Shown piece by piece: positions 1 through 11,880 of a stretch of 64,000 nt of DNA. Origin of the DNA: Hsuehochloa calcarea (Eukaryota > Streptophyta > Magnoliopsida > Poales > Poaceae); contig JAYEVG010000094.1 of the NCBI GenBank assembly GCA_036346395.1, forward strand, positions 1 to 64,000. Reading direction: 5' to 3'. The notes beneath the pieces were generated by a model. It made no database searches. It saw nothing but the letters and a program-made list of their open reading frames with translations, and was not told the DNA's origin. The number at the start of each line of letters is the position of its first letter. Position 1 is the stretch's first letter. The position numbers and the translations under genes are program-made.

Positions 1-1329
1 TGGGGCGGTCTGACCGTTGTCACTTATGACGCCGGCTCTTGTAGTGGGCGTTCGTTGGTTAGGTCAAAGTCATGAGTTTCAGGCATATGTATTGCATGAT
101 GCATGTTTTGACTAACATGGGTCAAGTTGTGAAGAACTTGTTGCCAAATCTTGTTTATTTGTCTATGGTTGTGCAAAGTTGCTTGGTGGTCAACGACGGT
201 CAATCTGCAGGGGATGATCGACTAGGCTTGGAGAGCCGAGGTCCGTAATGATCGCACGACGCCGTGAGGTCAATGAACCGCGTGACGCGAAGATGGACAA
301 GGGTGACCTATTAGCAAACCGAGGCGCAAGATGGCGCTTAGGTGTAGCTAGTTAGGTTAAGGGGTGTTAAAGGCGGTGCATTAAAATGCGCACGTATGTG
401 TCCTCGCTTGTTTTGGGCCTTAATGGGAGCCCAATAGGATCAAATTTCTAGACGGCCCAAGCCTCCACTATAAATAGGAGGGATGATGGCTGCACTCTTC
501 TTTGTCTCTTTTTGTATTTTGTATACTCTAATTTTTTAGGGAGAGCTTTGTCGAGACTAGGGTTTAGAGAGTTTGTTCTCGATTTTCGTGCTTTGGATTG
601 AGCATTGTCCTCCATTGATGGTGTGGTGTAAGCCCTAATCATATCAAATCAATCTAGACAAAGTTTGATCATGCTTTGCCTCTTTGTGTTCTTTCTCTTT
701 ATTTGATAATTTTGGGTCTTTCTTTGATCCGCGAGAGTTTTTGATTGAATTCTCCATGTGATTTAGCTTGCTGTGATGTGTGGGAACATATCTAGGATCA
801 TCAATCACCCACGAGCAAGATCTTGGATCAAGTTTTCGTTTTGAGCCGGTTTTGAACCTTTCTTCAATCAAACGCAAAAGGATCGCTGTTCTTCCAAGAA
901 TTATCACAATCGTCGATTGGAATAGGTCCCTGATATCATACAAAAGGTGTGTTCCAAGTTTCATCAAGATTGGAGTTGTAAATCAAAAGTTTCATCTATT
1001 TGCAACTTCGTGATCGGGCCGCTTGATCTATTCGAGGTCGACGGTCGACCGCCCGTAGCCACCCTGGCCGATCGTTCGAATCGGGTCCTACCGCCTTGAC
1101 CCTACGGGTCCGACCGGCAGCGATAATCGAGATCCACTTTATCTTGTGTTGATCTTTGGTTGTATTGCTTAGGGGGTTTAATTGGATTCAATACTAGTCT
1201 TCCGTTGTACTGGTATATTGATCTTCATAGCTTCCATAGCTACTGGAGTGAAATTTGTGTTGAATCTAGTATTTGTGAAAGTGAGCGTGCCCTATTCACC
1301 AACCTCTAGTCGCCTTTTTCGATCCAACA
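1..1329 (+). mobile_element. Ty1/copia LTR, 5' end cut by window edge
   Basis: From about base 60 onward this follows, block for block, the LTRs at 24,837-26,621 and 33,358-35,142: the same TATA block, the 'gtgttccaagtttcatcaa'-type tract and the same end (...gatccaaca at 1,321-1,329). No primer-binding site follows, so it is a solo LTR or a 3' LTR; the left end and target duplication are outside the window. It is clearly more diverged from the two LTRs of the complete element than those are from each other, so it is a separate, older or subfamily insertion. It lies inside a gypsy LTR of opposite orientation. Open frames at 448-1,013 are not retrotransposon proteins and are regarded as chance. 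Confidence 0.85.
469..476 (+). promoter_or_regulatory. LTR TATA box (TATAAATA)
   Basis: The TATAAATA sits in the block 'cctccactataaatagg', which is conserved at 25,707-25,714 and 34,231-34,238 in the complete copia element. It would be the RNA polymerase II promoter of the LTR. Conservation across three copies is seen directly; promoter function is inferred. Confidence 0.7.
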
Positions 1330-2371
1330 GTTCCATGGTCGCCAGAGAAGGGCGTGTCTCGCCGGTAGCGGAGGGTACCGCCAAGATAGTCGGGCGCTAA
1401 TGCGAGTCGATGATGCCCTTACCGATGCTTGAACCCACGCAGAGCCACCATGCATGAGCTCGGCGGCGAGGACCTTCGACTTTGTCGGATGAAAGCTCTA
1501 GCGATGCTCCTGATTAGGAAGGGCACACGGCGAGCTCGTTGGTCCTAATGGCGCCCAGAGTTGATTTCGGGCGAATGGCAAGGGCGCAATTGATGAAAGA
1601 CCGACGAAAGAACAAAACTTAAAACTCCAATTGCGGTGGTGCTAGAGGTCTAGAGCTGGGGCACTGGGGTTTCGGGAAAGGGACAAGGGCAACCTGTGGC
1701 ACCTTTTATATGGGCTCAAGCAGTCCAGGAGGCGTGGTGGCAAGTGAGTCCGAGAAGAGTCCGGATGGACATGAGGGAATCACGGATTGAAACCAATATG
1801 GGATAAGATTTCAACCAAACGGCAAGCAGATAGGGCTTCTAGATGGAAGGTTCGACACACAAAATCGGGACGAAACAACTATTGCCTGATGGAGCTTTGG
1901 CGTTTTCACCTGTCGCTGCAGCTGGGAGAGAGGAGGACGACGAAGTGGACGCCAAGACTCTTCCGATCACCGGCCGGACACACGTGTGGGCAGACGCAGA
2001 TGAAGCCCGCGGTCAAGCGCGTGGAGGTCAGGCACATGCTGCTAGGCCACACCGATGAATAGGGTTGGGCCACCAAGATGTTAAGTATTTTTAATTAGTT
2101 TTTCTTTTATAAAATACCGTAAAATCCACATAGCAATTAGAAAATAGCAAATGAACTCTAAAAATTCTAGAAAAAATCTAGAAAATATATCCAAGCCCAT
2201 AAAATCCAAATAAAATAGTTTTGACAAATTGTTGATGTTAGGATTAATCATATTAAATCATTTTTATATTAAAATTTTATATTAAGCTTTTAAATTAAAT
2301 TAAAAATAGTGAATTTTCCAACTAGTAACTATTTAAAAGATTTTTAAAGCTCAAAAAATTGGGATGTTATA
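1330..2371 (-). mobile_element. Ty3/gypsy-type LTR fragment, U3 side
   Basis: The right edge, read on the minus strand, begins TATAACATCCC, a one-base variant of the TGTAACATCCC start of the other long LTRs here (11,151 and 43,195). On the minus strand a TATAAAAG box lies at 1,703-1,710, followed by GC-rich sequence, as in those LTRs. The left part is replaced by the copia LTR. The edge abuts directly onto another LTR fragment at 2,372, so this is a nested or rearranged junction. Open frames at 1,787-2,062 are not recognisable proteins. Confidence 0.6.
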
Positions 2372-4810
2372 GTAAGTGACCGAGGCTAGGTACAGCTTCA
2401 AGAAAAAGTATTAATGTATTTAGAAAATCCTAAAAATATTTATTTATACACTAAAAATTTGAATAACTTCAAAAATGCATAACTAACATTGAAACCATTT
2501 TTTATTTTTAATTTTAAATGAGATTTATTTTAAAATAAGTTTCAACCTTGTCACTATCACGTAAAACATAGATTGTGGAGTGTGATCCAAAATTGAATTA
2601 TTGTTACATTATAAATTGCTATTAACTTTGAAAATTCATAACTAATTCATAAAAACTCCAAATGGGATGAACCAAGTTATTTTGGCCTTATCATAATATT
2701 ATCTATCCATTTTTGTAATTTGTATCTTCACCACTCATCTGCAGTAAATTTTCGCAAAAACTTTAAATGCGTGAATAGTGATAGATTCTATTTAAATTTG
2801 ATTTTTCCAAAACTTATTTGCAAACGCTATAACTTTCACATACAAACTCTAAATGGGATAATTATTTCATGTAAATTCATATAAAAGCATGATCTACCCA
2901 ATCGTATAAATTTCATGTTTTTAGGATGATATTGAATTTTGGATGTTTTTAGTGTTATTGTTCTTATAATGATGATTTTGTGCGCTTGATAGTTTTTGAA
3001 TATACGAGTGTGATCGAGTGGTATTCAAAGAACAATCGACCATCCCTAACAAAGGCAAGCAGCTCTTTCTTTTTATGCATGTTGAATTCCTATTACTTTA
3101 AAATGTATCTATGTTGTTTTCTAGTATTCTATGCATTGCTTAATTTCAAATACTTTTATGTCAAATGGGTAGCTTATTTATCTCCACTTGCTGCATTGGT
3201 CCTCCTTTGAATGTTGATTACCCTTTTACCTTGAATGATTAAGTATATATGTTATATGAGAATGTTTGCTAATTTGTAGCACGCTGCTTTGCCATGCTAG
3301 TAGTTGTAGTCGAAAACTGTTGATAGAGCTAGTCCATCTGGTCAATGGAATGAATCGAATCTTGATGAATTTTTAGGATTATATGGATTGAATTATGTTG
3401 AATTTGAGGAACATGTCCAGATCGTTGAATCGTGATTGTGGACTTGTTGGGTAGTGGTTTTTGTGTGTTGGACTTGACGGTGATAGGGTTATGAAGGAGG
3501 TGGTCCTGCATTGGTGTAGCCCGCTGTCAGTATTTGAGGACCATTGTGGTGTGATGAACCGAGTCTTACATACAATCACACACCGATAATGGCAAAGGCT
3601 TGGCTAACCAATTTGTTGTGTGTTAGCTATGAGAACACAATTAGGTTGATGACTTTATTGTTACCGCTTAATTGTTGTGTTATCAATCCTGTGGGGCATG
3701 TTAAGCATTTTCTTACTTGCCTTTATGAACTTTTTATGTATGCCGCTTAGTCACAAGAATCGATTTACTTACACAATGGGTTCACCCATGGTGACGATAA
3801 GTTTACTTTCTGACATGGTGTTGTTTCTGTGGTTTGATAGTTAGGACATGACATTGTAACTACCGTTATGATATCTCACCACACTCCACGTAAGAGTGCA
3901 TGGCGATAGTACAAGGTATTCATATCGTAGGGAAAAGTTGTATACCTTTGCGAGTTAAATCAATCTATTCGAATAACCGTGTCCCCAAATATGGACATCG
4001 CTGTGGGAAAGCATGCATAGTTAGCTTATGTGAACTCCGTTTAGGTTATGGTTGGAAATGTTATGTTATTATGTTAATTTGTTCAGATCTGAATTGTTAT
4101 CACTAACGAGATGTTCGTGGTGTTGATTTTGTTAAGGAATGATTTGTGTCATGAACGGAAGTTTGTGTGTTGATTATTTTGGAGTATCTACCGTTGTTGA
4201 TCATAAATTGGGATTACCTACTGATTATATGAAGTTTCTAAATGTTTTACAAATGGCAATTTTAATCTATATCATTTATCTCAATTGAAAACTTGCTTTT
4301 GCGTAAAATTAGCCATGTAACCCTATCCTTTGACACTTGAATGCATTTATTATATGTTGTTATTCGTAAGTCTTATGAGTACATTTTTACTCACTACATT
4401 GTCCATGTTGCAGGTGAGAAGCCGCTCAAATTGGGTTAAGTACTTCAAGTGCTACGGCTTTAACTCCGCTTGGTTGCTTGTGAGTTTTAAGTGCCAACTC
4501 GGCTTTGCTCTTTTATTTCCTTATTTATCTTCCCCGTGATTTATTTGAGTTATGTTTAAATTTGGTAGGTCGGCCTCTTATGCAAACTTGTACCTTAAGG
4601 TTCTATTTAATGAGTAATAGAGATTCTATTATTTTGTACATTGTGTATAGATGTTAATGCAATGTTGTGTTAGGATATGTGGATGTTAGCTACCGATACT
4701 TGGGAGCTAACATGAGACACGATATAGGCACTCGAATCGTATTCGCTTCTCATTAAGTGTTGCGCTCGCGTAATCACTTAGCTTGAAACGGTCCGATCCC
4801 GGTCGCCACA
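2372..4810 (+). mobile_element. Ty3/gypsy-type LTR fragment, 3' part
   Basis: This is AT-rich sequence with the same order of blocks as the long LTRs at 56,426-60,923 (opposite strand) and 60,924-62,573. There is a tract about 'aactccaaatggga...accaag' near 2,655, an 'acaaaggcaag' block near 3,050, and a 'gagtac...actca' block followed by a GC-richer tail near 4,380. The start is missing at the junction with the minus-strand LTR. The end near 4,810 (...gtcgccaca) is tentative because no primer site follows. No coding capacity is recognisable. Confidence 0.5.
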
Positions 4811-6282
4811 AGGTCGTTGATGTGTTGGACCTCCTAGGCTTCCTTCGATCGATGCTAAATGCGCCGTGCAGCATTTCTCTAAGCCTCTATTCTTCTGAGA
4901 AACTATCGAGTTGTCTTAGGATCGTCTGCACCCGATCCTTGAGTCTGCCTTAATGAAGTGCTATTATCTCGAGGATTTCTCGCACGTTCATGAAAGTATT
5001 GACCATGTTCATCACCAGTGGTGTTATTTCCATTGCCACGAGGGGTCATAAGGTGTGGTCATCGTGAAGTATCCTCTCAGACTGCCTCTAGGAGAGTGAT
5101 CATCACCGAGGGAAGGAAGAAGACTCGCCATTGATAATCTCCACTTGCGCTCGAGGCCTCCTCACTTGAGGACTAGTCAAGTTGGAGCAAACCCCTCCAA
5201 GAAGGGTAACTCCAAGTCATAACCGTCTCCGTCCGTAGGTAAGTCATGTGAAGGGATGGTCGAACTCGCAGAAAAGCATGTTCAACCCCGTCCCTTATGG
5301 GCTAAGTGGTGAGAGCGACCACGATGCCGATGAAGCTCTAGAATTATGGCTTGCGAGAACTTGCCTCACCGTGCCGCATCGCCTTAGGTGGACTCAACAT
5401 CCGGCGGGAAAAGTCTGGTCGTGTTGTGAGTCCGCTTGTGCAATTCGATTTTGGTCGAATTGACCCTTGCCCTCTGAGGAAACTGGTCCCTTGGTTGGAC
5501 GTACCATTGTAGGGGATAAGGATCCCTCCTCAACTCCAATGGTGGTATGGTATCCTGGATCTGATGAAAGATCTCCGGCGACAATACCATCGGATGAGTC
5601 GATACTCGCTCGTGTAGTCGAAACCGCATCCATGTCGATATCTACGTAACTGCAAAGTCGAACCGCTTCTACTCATTCCACTCTCGCTTTCTTCTCTCAT
5701 CTTGCTCTAGTTTGAGTTTTAAAAGTTGTTTTCCTTTCCTTCCCTTAAAAGATAGTTGTTATCATTTGAATTGGGTTTTGGGAACTAATGAGTTTGGAAA
5801 ATTGTAGTGTTTAAGGTTTTGAAGATTCTGGAATGGAAATTTTCGGCTAGAAGCTTTGATGCAAAATCTGGACAGCAAGCTCAATGGTTTGTAATAGGGT
5901 AGAAAATGAGAGGTTAACCCAACAAAAACTTGTGGGAATAAAAGGGTAAGATGGGATGCTAGTTAGCTAAGTATCTAACACTTATTTTGTTGATTTTAAC
6001 CTTGATCTTGAGTGGTGTTGGACCTAGAGTAACATTTTGAAATTTTGTCCTCTTGACCGATTACTCGTTTGTTCAATACGAGTTAATTTGGTCAGGATGT
6101 TGAGCTTTGGTTTGGGGTTTTCCTTGCTGGTTTAGAACCTTTTTGGGAGCTTTTAAATGTTCATATACTTGCAGTTTTGGCCTTCATTTAGGGTCATGTT
6201 CCATTCCCCTAGTCGATAGCTTTTCGCTTTTTTAGGTCTTGCTTTTCGGGTTTCGTTGCTAACCCAATTTCCTTGTAACAGG
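4811..6282 (+). other. Untranslated leader or unidentified internal retroelement sequence
   Basis: This 1.47-kb stretch lies between the presumed LTR end and the gag start. Two plus-strand open stretches (5,248-5,463 and 5,467-5,649) separated by one stop have some coding-like composition but match no family I recognise. A C/T-rich tract occurs near 5,680-5,760, and the segment ends in a splice-acceptor-like 'ccttgtaacag' just before the gag ATG. I find no clean tRNA primer-binding site, so the segment may be rearranged. Confidence 0.35.
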
Positions 6283-7100
6283 ATGGCCGGACATACTCGT
6301 AGCAGCCTAAGGCCACCGGGTCCGATGAGGAGCCTCCTCTTCCGACCATGGTCGAGGTTCTTATGCATATTGAGCGCAACTGCTCGGATGACGTATGGGG
6401 CCGGAGGTCATCGCGGCAACACCTCCACTCTTACCAAAGCCCCTGTGATCGGGGAAAGGGAGGACACCACCGCTGGGGACTTATGAGTTCCTTCGCACCC
6501 AAACCTCTACCTTTCCGTGTCCGAGGACCCGCTTGATGCAGATGATTGGATTCGTCTGGTTGCGCGGAAGCTCAGCATCGCACAGTGCTAGGAGCATGAG
6601 AAGGCACTTTTCGCATCCCATCAGCTGGAGGGTGCAACTTTGTCTTGGTGGGAGAGCTTTCTCGCCATGCACCGACTGCACCACACCGTCACTTGGGAGG
6701 ATTTCCACCGCCTTCGTCCGAGTCATATTCCTACCGCTTGATGAAGTCAAGAAGGAGTTCTTGTCGCCAAGCAAGGGCGCTTCTCAGTCACAGAGTATTT
6801 GTACGAGTTCAACCATTTGGCTCGTTATGCTCCGGAGGAGGTGGCCACTGATGAGGCCACGCAAGAGAAGTTCAAGGATGGCTTGTCTGAGGAGCTGCAG
6901 GAGAAGCTATCCATCGTCGACTTTCCTGATTTCCAGACCTTGGTGGACAAGGCCATCATCGCTGAAAGACTCTGGGAGAGCACTTGTGGATTCCCGCAAG
7001 CGCAAGTGGAGGCCCACAAGTCGCCCAGGTCGACTCTTTCCGCTCTCGTTTAGCGCCTCGGGGTCCCATTCTCGCCTTTGGTACCCCCGAGGTCGCCAAG
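6283..7100 (+). pseudogene. Ty3/gypsy gag, N-terminal part, broken
   Basis: Gag forms the virus-like particle of LTR retrotransposons. In the frame at about 6,532-6,680 the gag signature LDADDWI...LSIAQC is followed by ASHQLEGATLSWWESF, interrupted by one TAG at the position after AQC. After a frameshift near 6,745 the domain continues at 6,799-7,053 (YEFNHLARYAPEEVATDEA... then FKDGLSEELQEKL). This is the retrotransposon gag domain of Tekay/Del-like grass elements and parallels the gag at 63,182. The frame is then cut at about 7,100 by a solo LTR, and the zinc knuckle resumes at 11,244. ATG 6,283 was chosen because it directly follows the splice-acceptor-like motif, as in the 63,182 gag. It is non-functional as read. 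Confidence 0.8.
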
Positions 7101-9280
7101 ACTTAGAGACCCCTTTGTTTATCGGGCTTGTAATGCTTAACCATCCACTCGGTCCTAGCATCACAAATCGATAATCCGAGACTCGAGACATGTATACTTC
7201 CTAACGCAGATACACACCTCTTTACAAAATTCATGCATCAATTCCATTCATTCACATAGAACCAAGCGTAAACAACAAACCGTAAGATAACATAAATAAA
7301 GGATAGTCATTACAAAAGAGAGGCCGATGACCAAATGACATATACATAAAGAAATTTAACAATGAAGCAAAAGTGCCATAAGATGGCTATAAAGCAAAGA
7401 GCCAATCGGTGTGCCTTTAACCCACAAGGCAACCGACCGACCGCCAAGCTAGTCGTCAATCCACAAAGACATCTCACAAAAGTGAGGCCCTAGGGGCTCA
7501 CCTTCCTCTCCCAACAAACAGTAAGCAGACTGCAAGAAAAGCCGGTGAGTACTTTGAATGTACTTGCAAGACTTACATGTGGAATAACAAACTCAGATAT
7601 ATACTACATGCAAGCTCATGGAAATGGAGGTCAGAAGCTTCATTTTTAGCATAAAGCAAGTTTCCATTTGCAATAATGTAATAGATTGAAAGCAATTTAA
7701 CAAATCTGTTTTAATGTTCAAATAATCGTAAAGACAACAATATAACAAGAGATAGATGACAACAACAATCCCGGAAGTGACTAGCCCATTAGTCACCACA
7801 ACAATAGCATGAATTACCCATTCATACCAACCATGTCAAATATTAATTTAAAAAGGTGGTACTCTAGTTCTTGCACGACCTTACCAAGCATGTCCATAAC
7901 CTAGGACGAGGCTATTCGAATAGTTTTATCCCTGCAGGGGTGTACCAATGTACCCACACGCCAGACCGCCTTTTTGCCAAGCTATTAAGCACACTTCCTT
8001 AGGTATGCCTACACGGCTAAGTCCTACGAGACATTTCCAATATTGTGTAGTACCATGAGCCGCCCGTATGGATAGAAACCCATACGTTGTGCTCGAGTCA
8101 TTGTAAAGCCCTGGCCAACTACCCGCCGCAGTAAAGCCTTGACAACTACAATGCTCCTCGAGGTGGAGAGCCTACCCTAATCTCCACCACCGCACACCCA
8201 ACACAAGAACACATATCATGTTTCACACAACACACACAACCCCCTCCTGCGACTCTGAGATAACACACGCTAAAGTACTTAGTCAAGAGAGGTCCCATAT
8301 CCTCTCGCGTGGTTAGCACGCATAAGCGCTGGCTTAGTGACACAAGTAACTCGGTCCCTGATGACCTAGGCACCATTCCATTCACACCAACAGATCACAC
8401 CAATCCAACCATTGTGCCCAAGTCTAAAACAATTTTATTTTCAGTTTTTGACTTTACAAAATTAACAAAGCCCAAAGGGTTGGACATAAAGGAATAATAA
8501 TTATATTTGTGTGATCAAGGTCATCGACTAAGTCGATGACTGCCCAATACTACCGACATCTAAGCATTTCTAAGCATGACATCGAAAAGACGATAAAAGA
8601 GCATAATTAAATCACCGGGCTCTAATCCACCAGCGATAATAATAACTTATGGTTGTGGCAGGGGATAACAATTTGAGGGCAACAATGCAATAGGAATAAC
8701 TACCTCTAATCGGGAAAATTAATTTGACACAAAAAGCATGCATACATATGATTTGTAAACAAAGTATTAGACTTGAAAGTAATAGGATATTTATGATCAA
8801 ACTGCTTGCCTGCTTGCTGTGGGTCAAGATGTTGCTGAGGATCAATAATATTGTCAACGTGCTCTTCGGATCCTAACGAGAAAGCGAGAAACAAACGATA
8901 AGAGTGAATAAAACGCAAAGACTCAACAGTAAACTTTCTCCAAAAATCCTGAAAATTTTACAGTAGCAAGATTATGATTTATAATGAATTTAGCAACAAG
9001 AACCAATTGATTTGGATTCTCAATGCACAAGATATGGCCAAAACAATTTTGCTCAGCTTTTATAAATAAAAAATGCTACTATTCATTATCAAAAATTTCT
9101 GGAGCTATACTGGGGTTGGAAACATTTTTAGATTAAAGTTCAGTTGAAAATATAACCCACAAAATTTGAATCAACCGAAAAGGATTTAAAATGAATTAGT
9201 TATGCATTTTACAAGTTATCACATTTTTCAGTTGATAAAAAAATCCTTCGGAAATTCGAAATTAGAATCGACGTGGACGA

Positions 9281-9640
9281 ATGACGAGCGCCGATCTTGG
9301 ATCCGACGGGCGCGCCCCAATTACGACGCGTCGCGTCAAAACCTCGGTCGTTAACCGTTGGATCAGATCTAACGGTCCACGACCACTTTGGTCGGAGCGC
9401 GGCGATCCGACACTGTCGCCCGCCGCTGGATCTGGATCCAACGGCTCACGTGGATCCGAGCGCAGTCGATCCGAACGCGCCACGCACGCGGTAGCCGTTG
9501 ATTCGGGATCCGACGCCCCGCGATTTGAATGGGGCCGTTGATCTTGGATCCAACGGTCCACGGATCAAGGCGCATCGCGTTAAGTTTAAACTTCAGCGCA
9601 ATCTTGGGCCGTAGATCTCGTGATCGACGGTCCACAACGA
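9281..9640. repeat. GC-rich dyad repeat cluster in LTR U3
   Basis: About 360 bp are packed with near-copies of 'ccgttgGATC...GATCcaacgg' and 'aacggtccac'. Several are self-complementary, for example ccgttgatcttggatccaacgg (22 bp overall, 9-base arms) at about 9,535-9,556. The CpG and GATC density is far above the AT-rich flanks. This lies upstream (minus-strand sense) of the LTR TATA box, where regulatory repeats are expected. A regulatory role is inference. Confidence 0.6.
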
Positions 9641-10229
9641 TTCACGCTCAACCGCTTCGCCCGATTTTCGTCCGACAAAATGACCGGAAGATCGGCGGGC
9701 CGCGGCGGCTCTGGCCGCGGCGCGAGCAAAAGCCTAAAATGGGTTCTAACACTTTGCGCACACAATGGTACAGTGGTTTTGGTTATGGTGGCCTAGAACG
9801 CCACAAGCCGAGATAACATGTGACCAAAATGACCGAAATGAAAAGCGCAAACGAGCTCACCAAGCGTCCAAGGGAGCGAAAGCCAAGCAACTAGGGGCTA
9901 AAGAAGTTACCCGAGCCCAACGAAGGCGAGAGGAGGGTCGAATCGGCTCGGGTGAAGAAGAATAGCTGTTCGGCCGAAAAGGGGCAATCCAAATTGATTG
10001 CTCTCTCTGTTGCCAAAAGCAAATTGACAGAGGGTTAATACTCTTCGAGATGCTAAGCAACCGAGGAAGCAATGATTCGAGTGAGAGGGCCGAACACCAC
10101 TTTCACCAAGAGGTTGGAGCTTCAACAATGGCTACGAGAGAAAAATCACGAAGGAGCTCACTGAAGGCACTAGCAAAGTGATGTCAAGCTCAAGGGTGTT
10201 CAAAGAATGCTAAGGAAGCCTCCGTAGAG

Positions 10230-10236
10230 TTTTATA
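10230..10236 (-). promoter_or_regulatory. LTR TATA box (TATAAAA on minus strand)
   Basis: On the minus strand the block reads ggcTATAAAAct and lies about 0.9 kb from the LTR start, comparable with the TATA boxes of the other long LTRs here. Position and motif are seen; function is inferred. Confidence 0.5.
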
Positions 10237-11151
10237 GCCAAGGAGCAAGAGGAGCAACGACAAGAAAATGGCTTTGCATCATACGAGGTCGGCCGAGGCG
10301 ACGGCAGGTGTAATAAACAGGGGACGACGACTATGGAGGCTACGGACGGGAGCAATAATCTGGAAGAGCCGCTGGCGAAAGGAGACGCGACCGGCTCGCT
10401 GGAAGTGTATCGTGCACGCCACCCATCGCTGACTTCGGCCGACGCGAGCGAGGAGGAAGACGACTAACGACGACCGCCGGATCGATCGATTTCAATCGCC
10501 GGCGCCAAGCAATCGTAATCCCGCGCGATGACCTTAGAGCGCTGAATCGCACGATCGAGATCTAACGGTCGAAATTGAAAGCGCCGAGGCGCACCGAGCC
10601 GGTGCGATTAAGTTGATCCGGTCGAACCGACGGCTCGAACCCGAGAGTGACTTGAGCCCAAGGAACAAAGTGAAGGCTGATTTTGAGTTATTTTGTCGAG
10701 CTAACTTAGGGAAATTAATTGAGATAGCAAACCAGCTCCAAAAATTATAAAATTTTAACTGGAGCTTGCTGACTGCAGGAGGAACCTTCCATAAAATTTT
10801 CAGAGATTTTCATGCAATGAATTATTCTCCAGAAATTCCAGAAGAGAGGAAAATAGGGTTTGACCAGTTTGACTTGCCTCCAAAAATTATCAAATAATTT
10901 CTAAAAATCATGAGATAATTCAGAGGTATTGCCAAGCCTCCCAAGAACTCAGGAAAAAGATTTCAAGGGTTTGGCAAAAGACCTTGCCAAGGAGGGTTTT
11001 TTATTAGAGTCAAAAGAGAATTTAAATTGAATTTCCATAATTCTTTTGAAAAGAATTACCAAAATGACCAAGTCTTCAAGATGCAAGAAAAGTTTTAATT
11101 TCTTCTGATTTTCTTACATTTGAAACACAAACCCATATTTGGGATGTTACA

Positions 11152-11880
11152 CACTGCCGCCCTTCGCTTGTGATCAGGTGCCCCAATCACGTGCACCTGC
11201 GAGTCAGTAGGGTGGCTCCCGCAACCTGGCTGCCGGGGTCACTTGCTTCGCCTGCAACCAAAAGGGGCATTATGCAAATCAATGCCCTAAGAAGACTGGA
11301 GCAGCCTCTCGTCCTAATGGAGGACGCGGCAAGGAGGTGGTTCTCCCTAGGATCGAAGATTGTCCCCGCTACCCAAGGCGTGGGTGGTGGTCGCGTCAAC
11401 CTTATCTCTGCAGAGGAGGCACAGAGGCACCCACGCCGTGCTAGGTACGCTTTCACAACTCTCATCCTACCACCATTTTTGTTTGATTGAGGAGCATCTC
11501 ATTATTTTGTTTCGAAGTCTTTTGCTTCAGTAGGGGAGTTTCTTTTTACTCCTTTGTTGGTCCAGATTGCTCATTCGCTCTCCCGGTTCGGAGTTGAGAG
11601 TCGAACTGAGTGTAGGGATGTCCCAATTGAGATTGAAGGAGTGTGATTCTTAGCAAATCTTATCCTCCTCCATTCAGCAAGTCTAGATGTAATTCTTGGT
11701 ATGGATTGGTTGTCTCAAAGACATGAGACAAATCGATTGCGCCAAGAAGTGCGTCTCTCTATCTAGTCCCTCCAATGAGTAGGTTTGCTTTTCACGCTTC
11801 GCAAGGTCCGCATCTCTTTGCGCTTGAAGAGAAGCCCGCCTAGATATTAGTGAACTCCCGATGGTGTGTGACTTCATTGA
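11152..11880 (+). pseudogene. Gypsy gag zinc knuckle and protease, broken
   Basis: A CCHC zinc knuckle (CFACNQKGHYANQC) at 11,244-11,285 marks the C-terminus of gag, which binds retroelement RNA. Further on, the aspartic protease active-site region reads FD-stop-GASHYFVSKSF. The expected serine of the D-S-G triad is a TGA codon at 11,488-11,490. The downstream protease landmark DVILGMDWL lies at 11,686-11,712. It continues gag from 7,100 across the solo LTR and leads into RT. The stop in the catalytic triad alone inactivates the protease. Confidence 0.8.

Larger units (their letters stand above)
7101..11151 (-). mobile_element. Solo LTR (~4.05 kb) inserted antisense in gag
   Basis: Read on the minus strand it starts TGTAACATCCC at 11,151 and ends near 7,101 in a variant of the ...GGGGTCCTCACA end seen at 13,694. 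Its 7,384-7,600 part is the reverse complement of 13,186-13,400 (for example the blocks about 'accttcctc', 'gccaagct' and 'aagtcttgca'), which fixes both family and orientation. Gag coding flanks it on both sides (gag body to the left, zinc knuckle to the right), so it is an insertion into the gypsy gag. No internal region remains, so it is a solo LTR. The left terminal bases are mutated (acttagagacccc) and I cannot read a clear target duplication. Short ORFs inside, including those at 8,146-8,918 and 9,262-9,816, are treated as chance. Confidence 0.75.

Noticed and set aside
6533..7174. 213-codon plus-strand ORF
   Set aside because: This is an out-of-frame shadow of gag; the real gag signature is in the neighbouring frames.
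9262..9635. Overlapping ORFs on both strands in the solo LTR
   Set aside because: They are produced by the GATC/AACGG dyad repeats, which are open in many frames.
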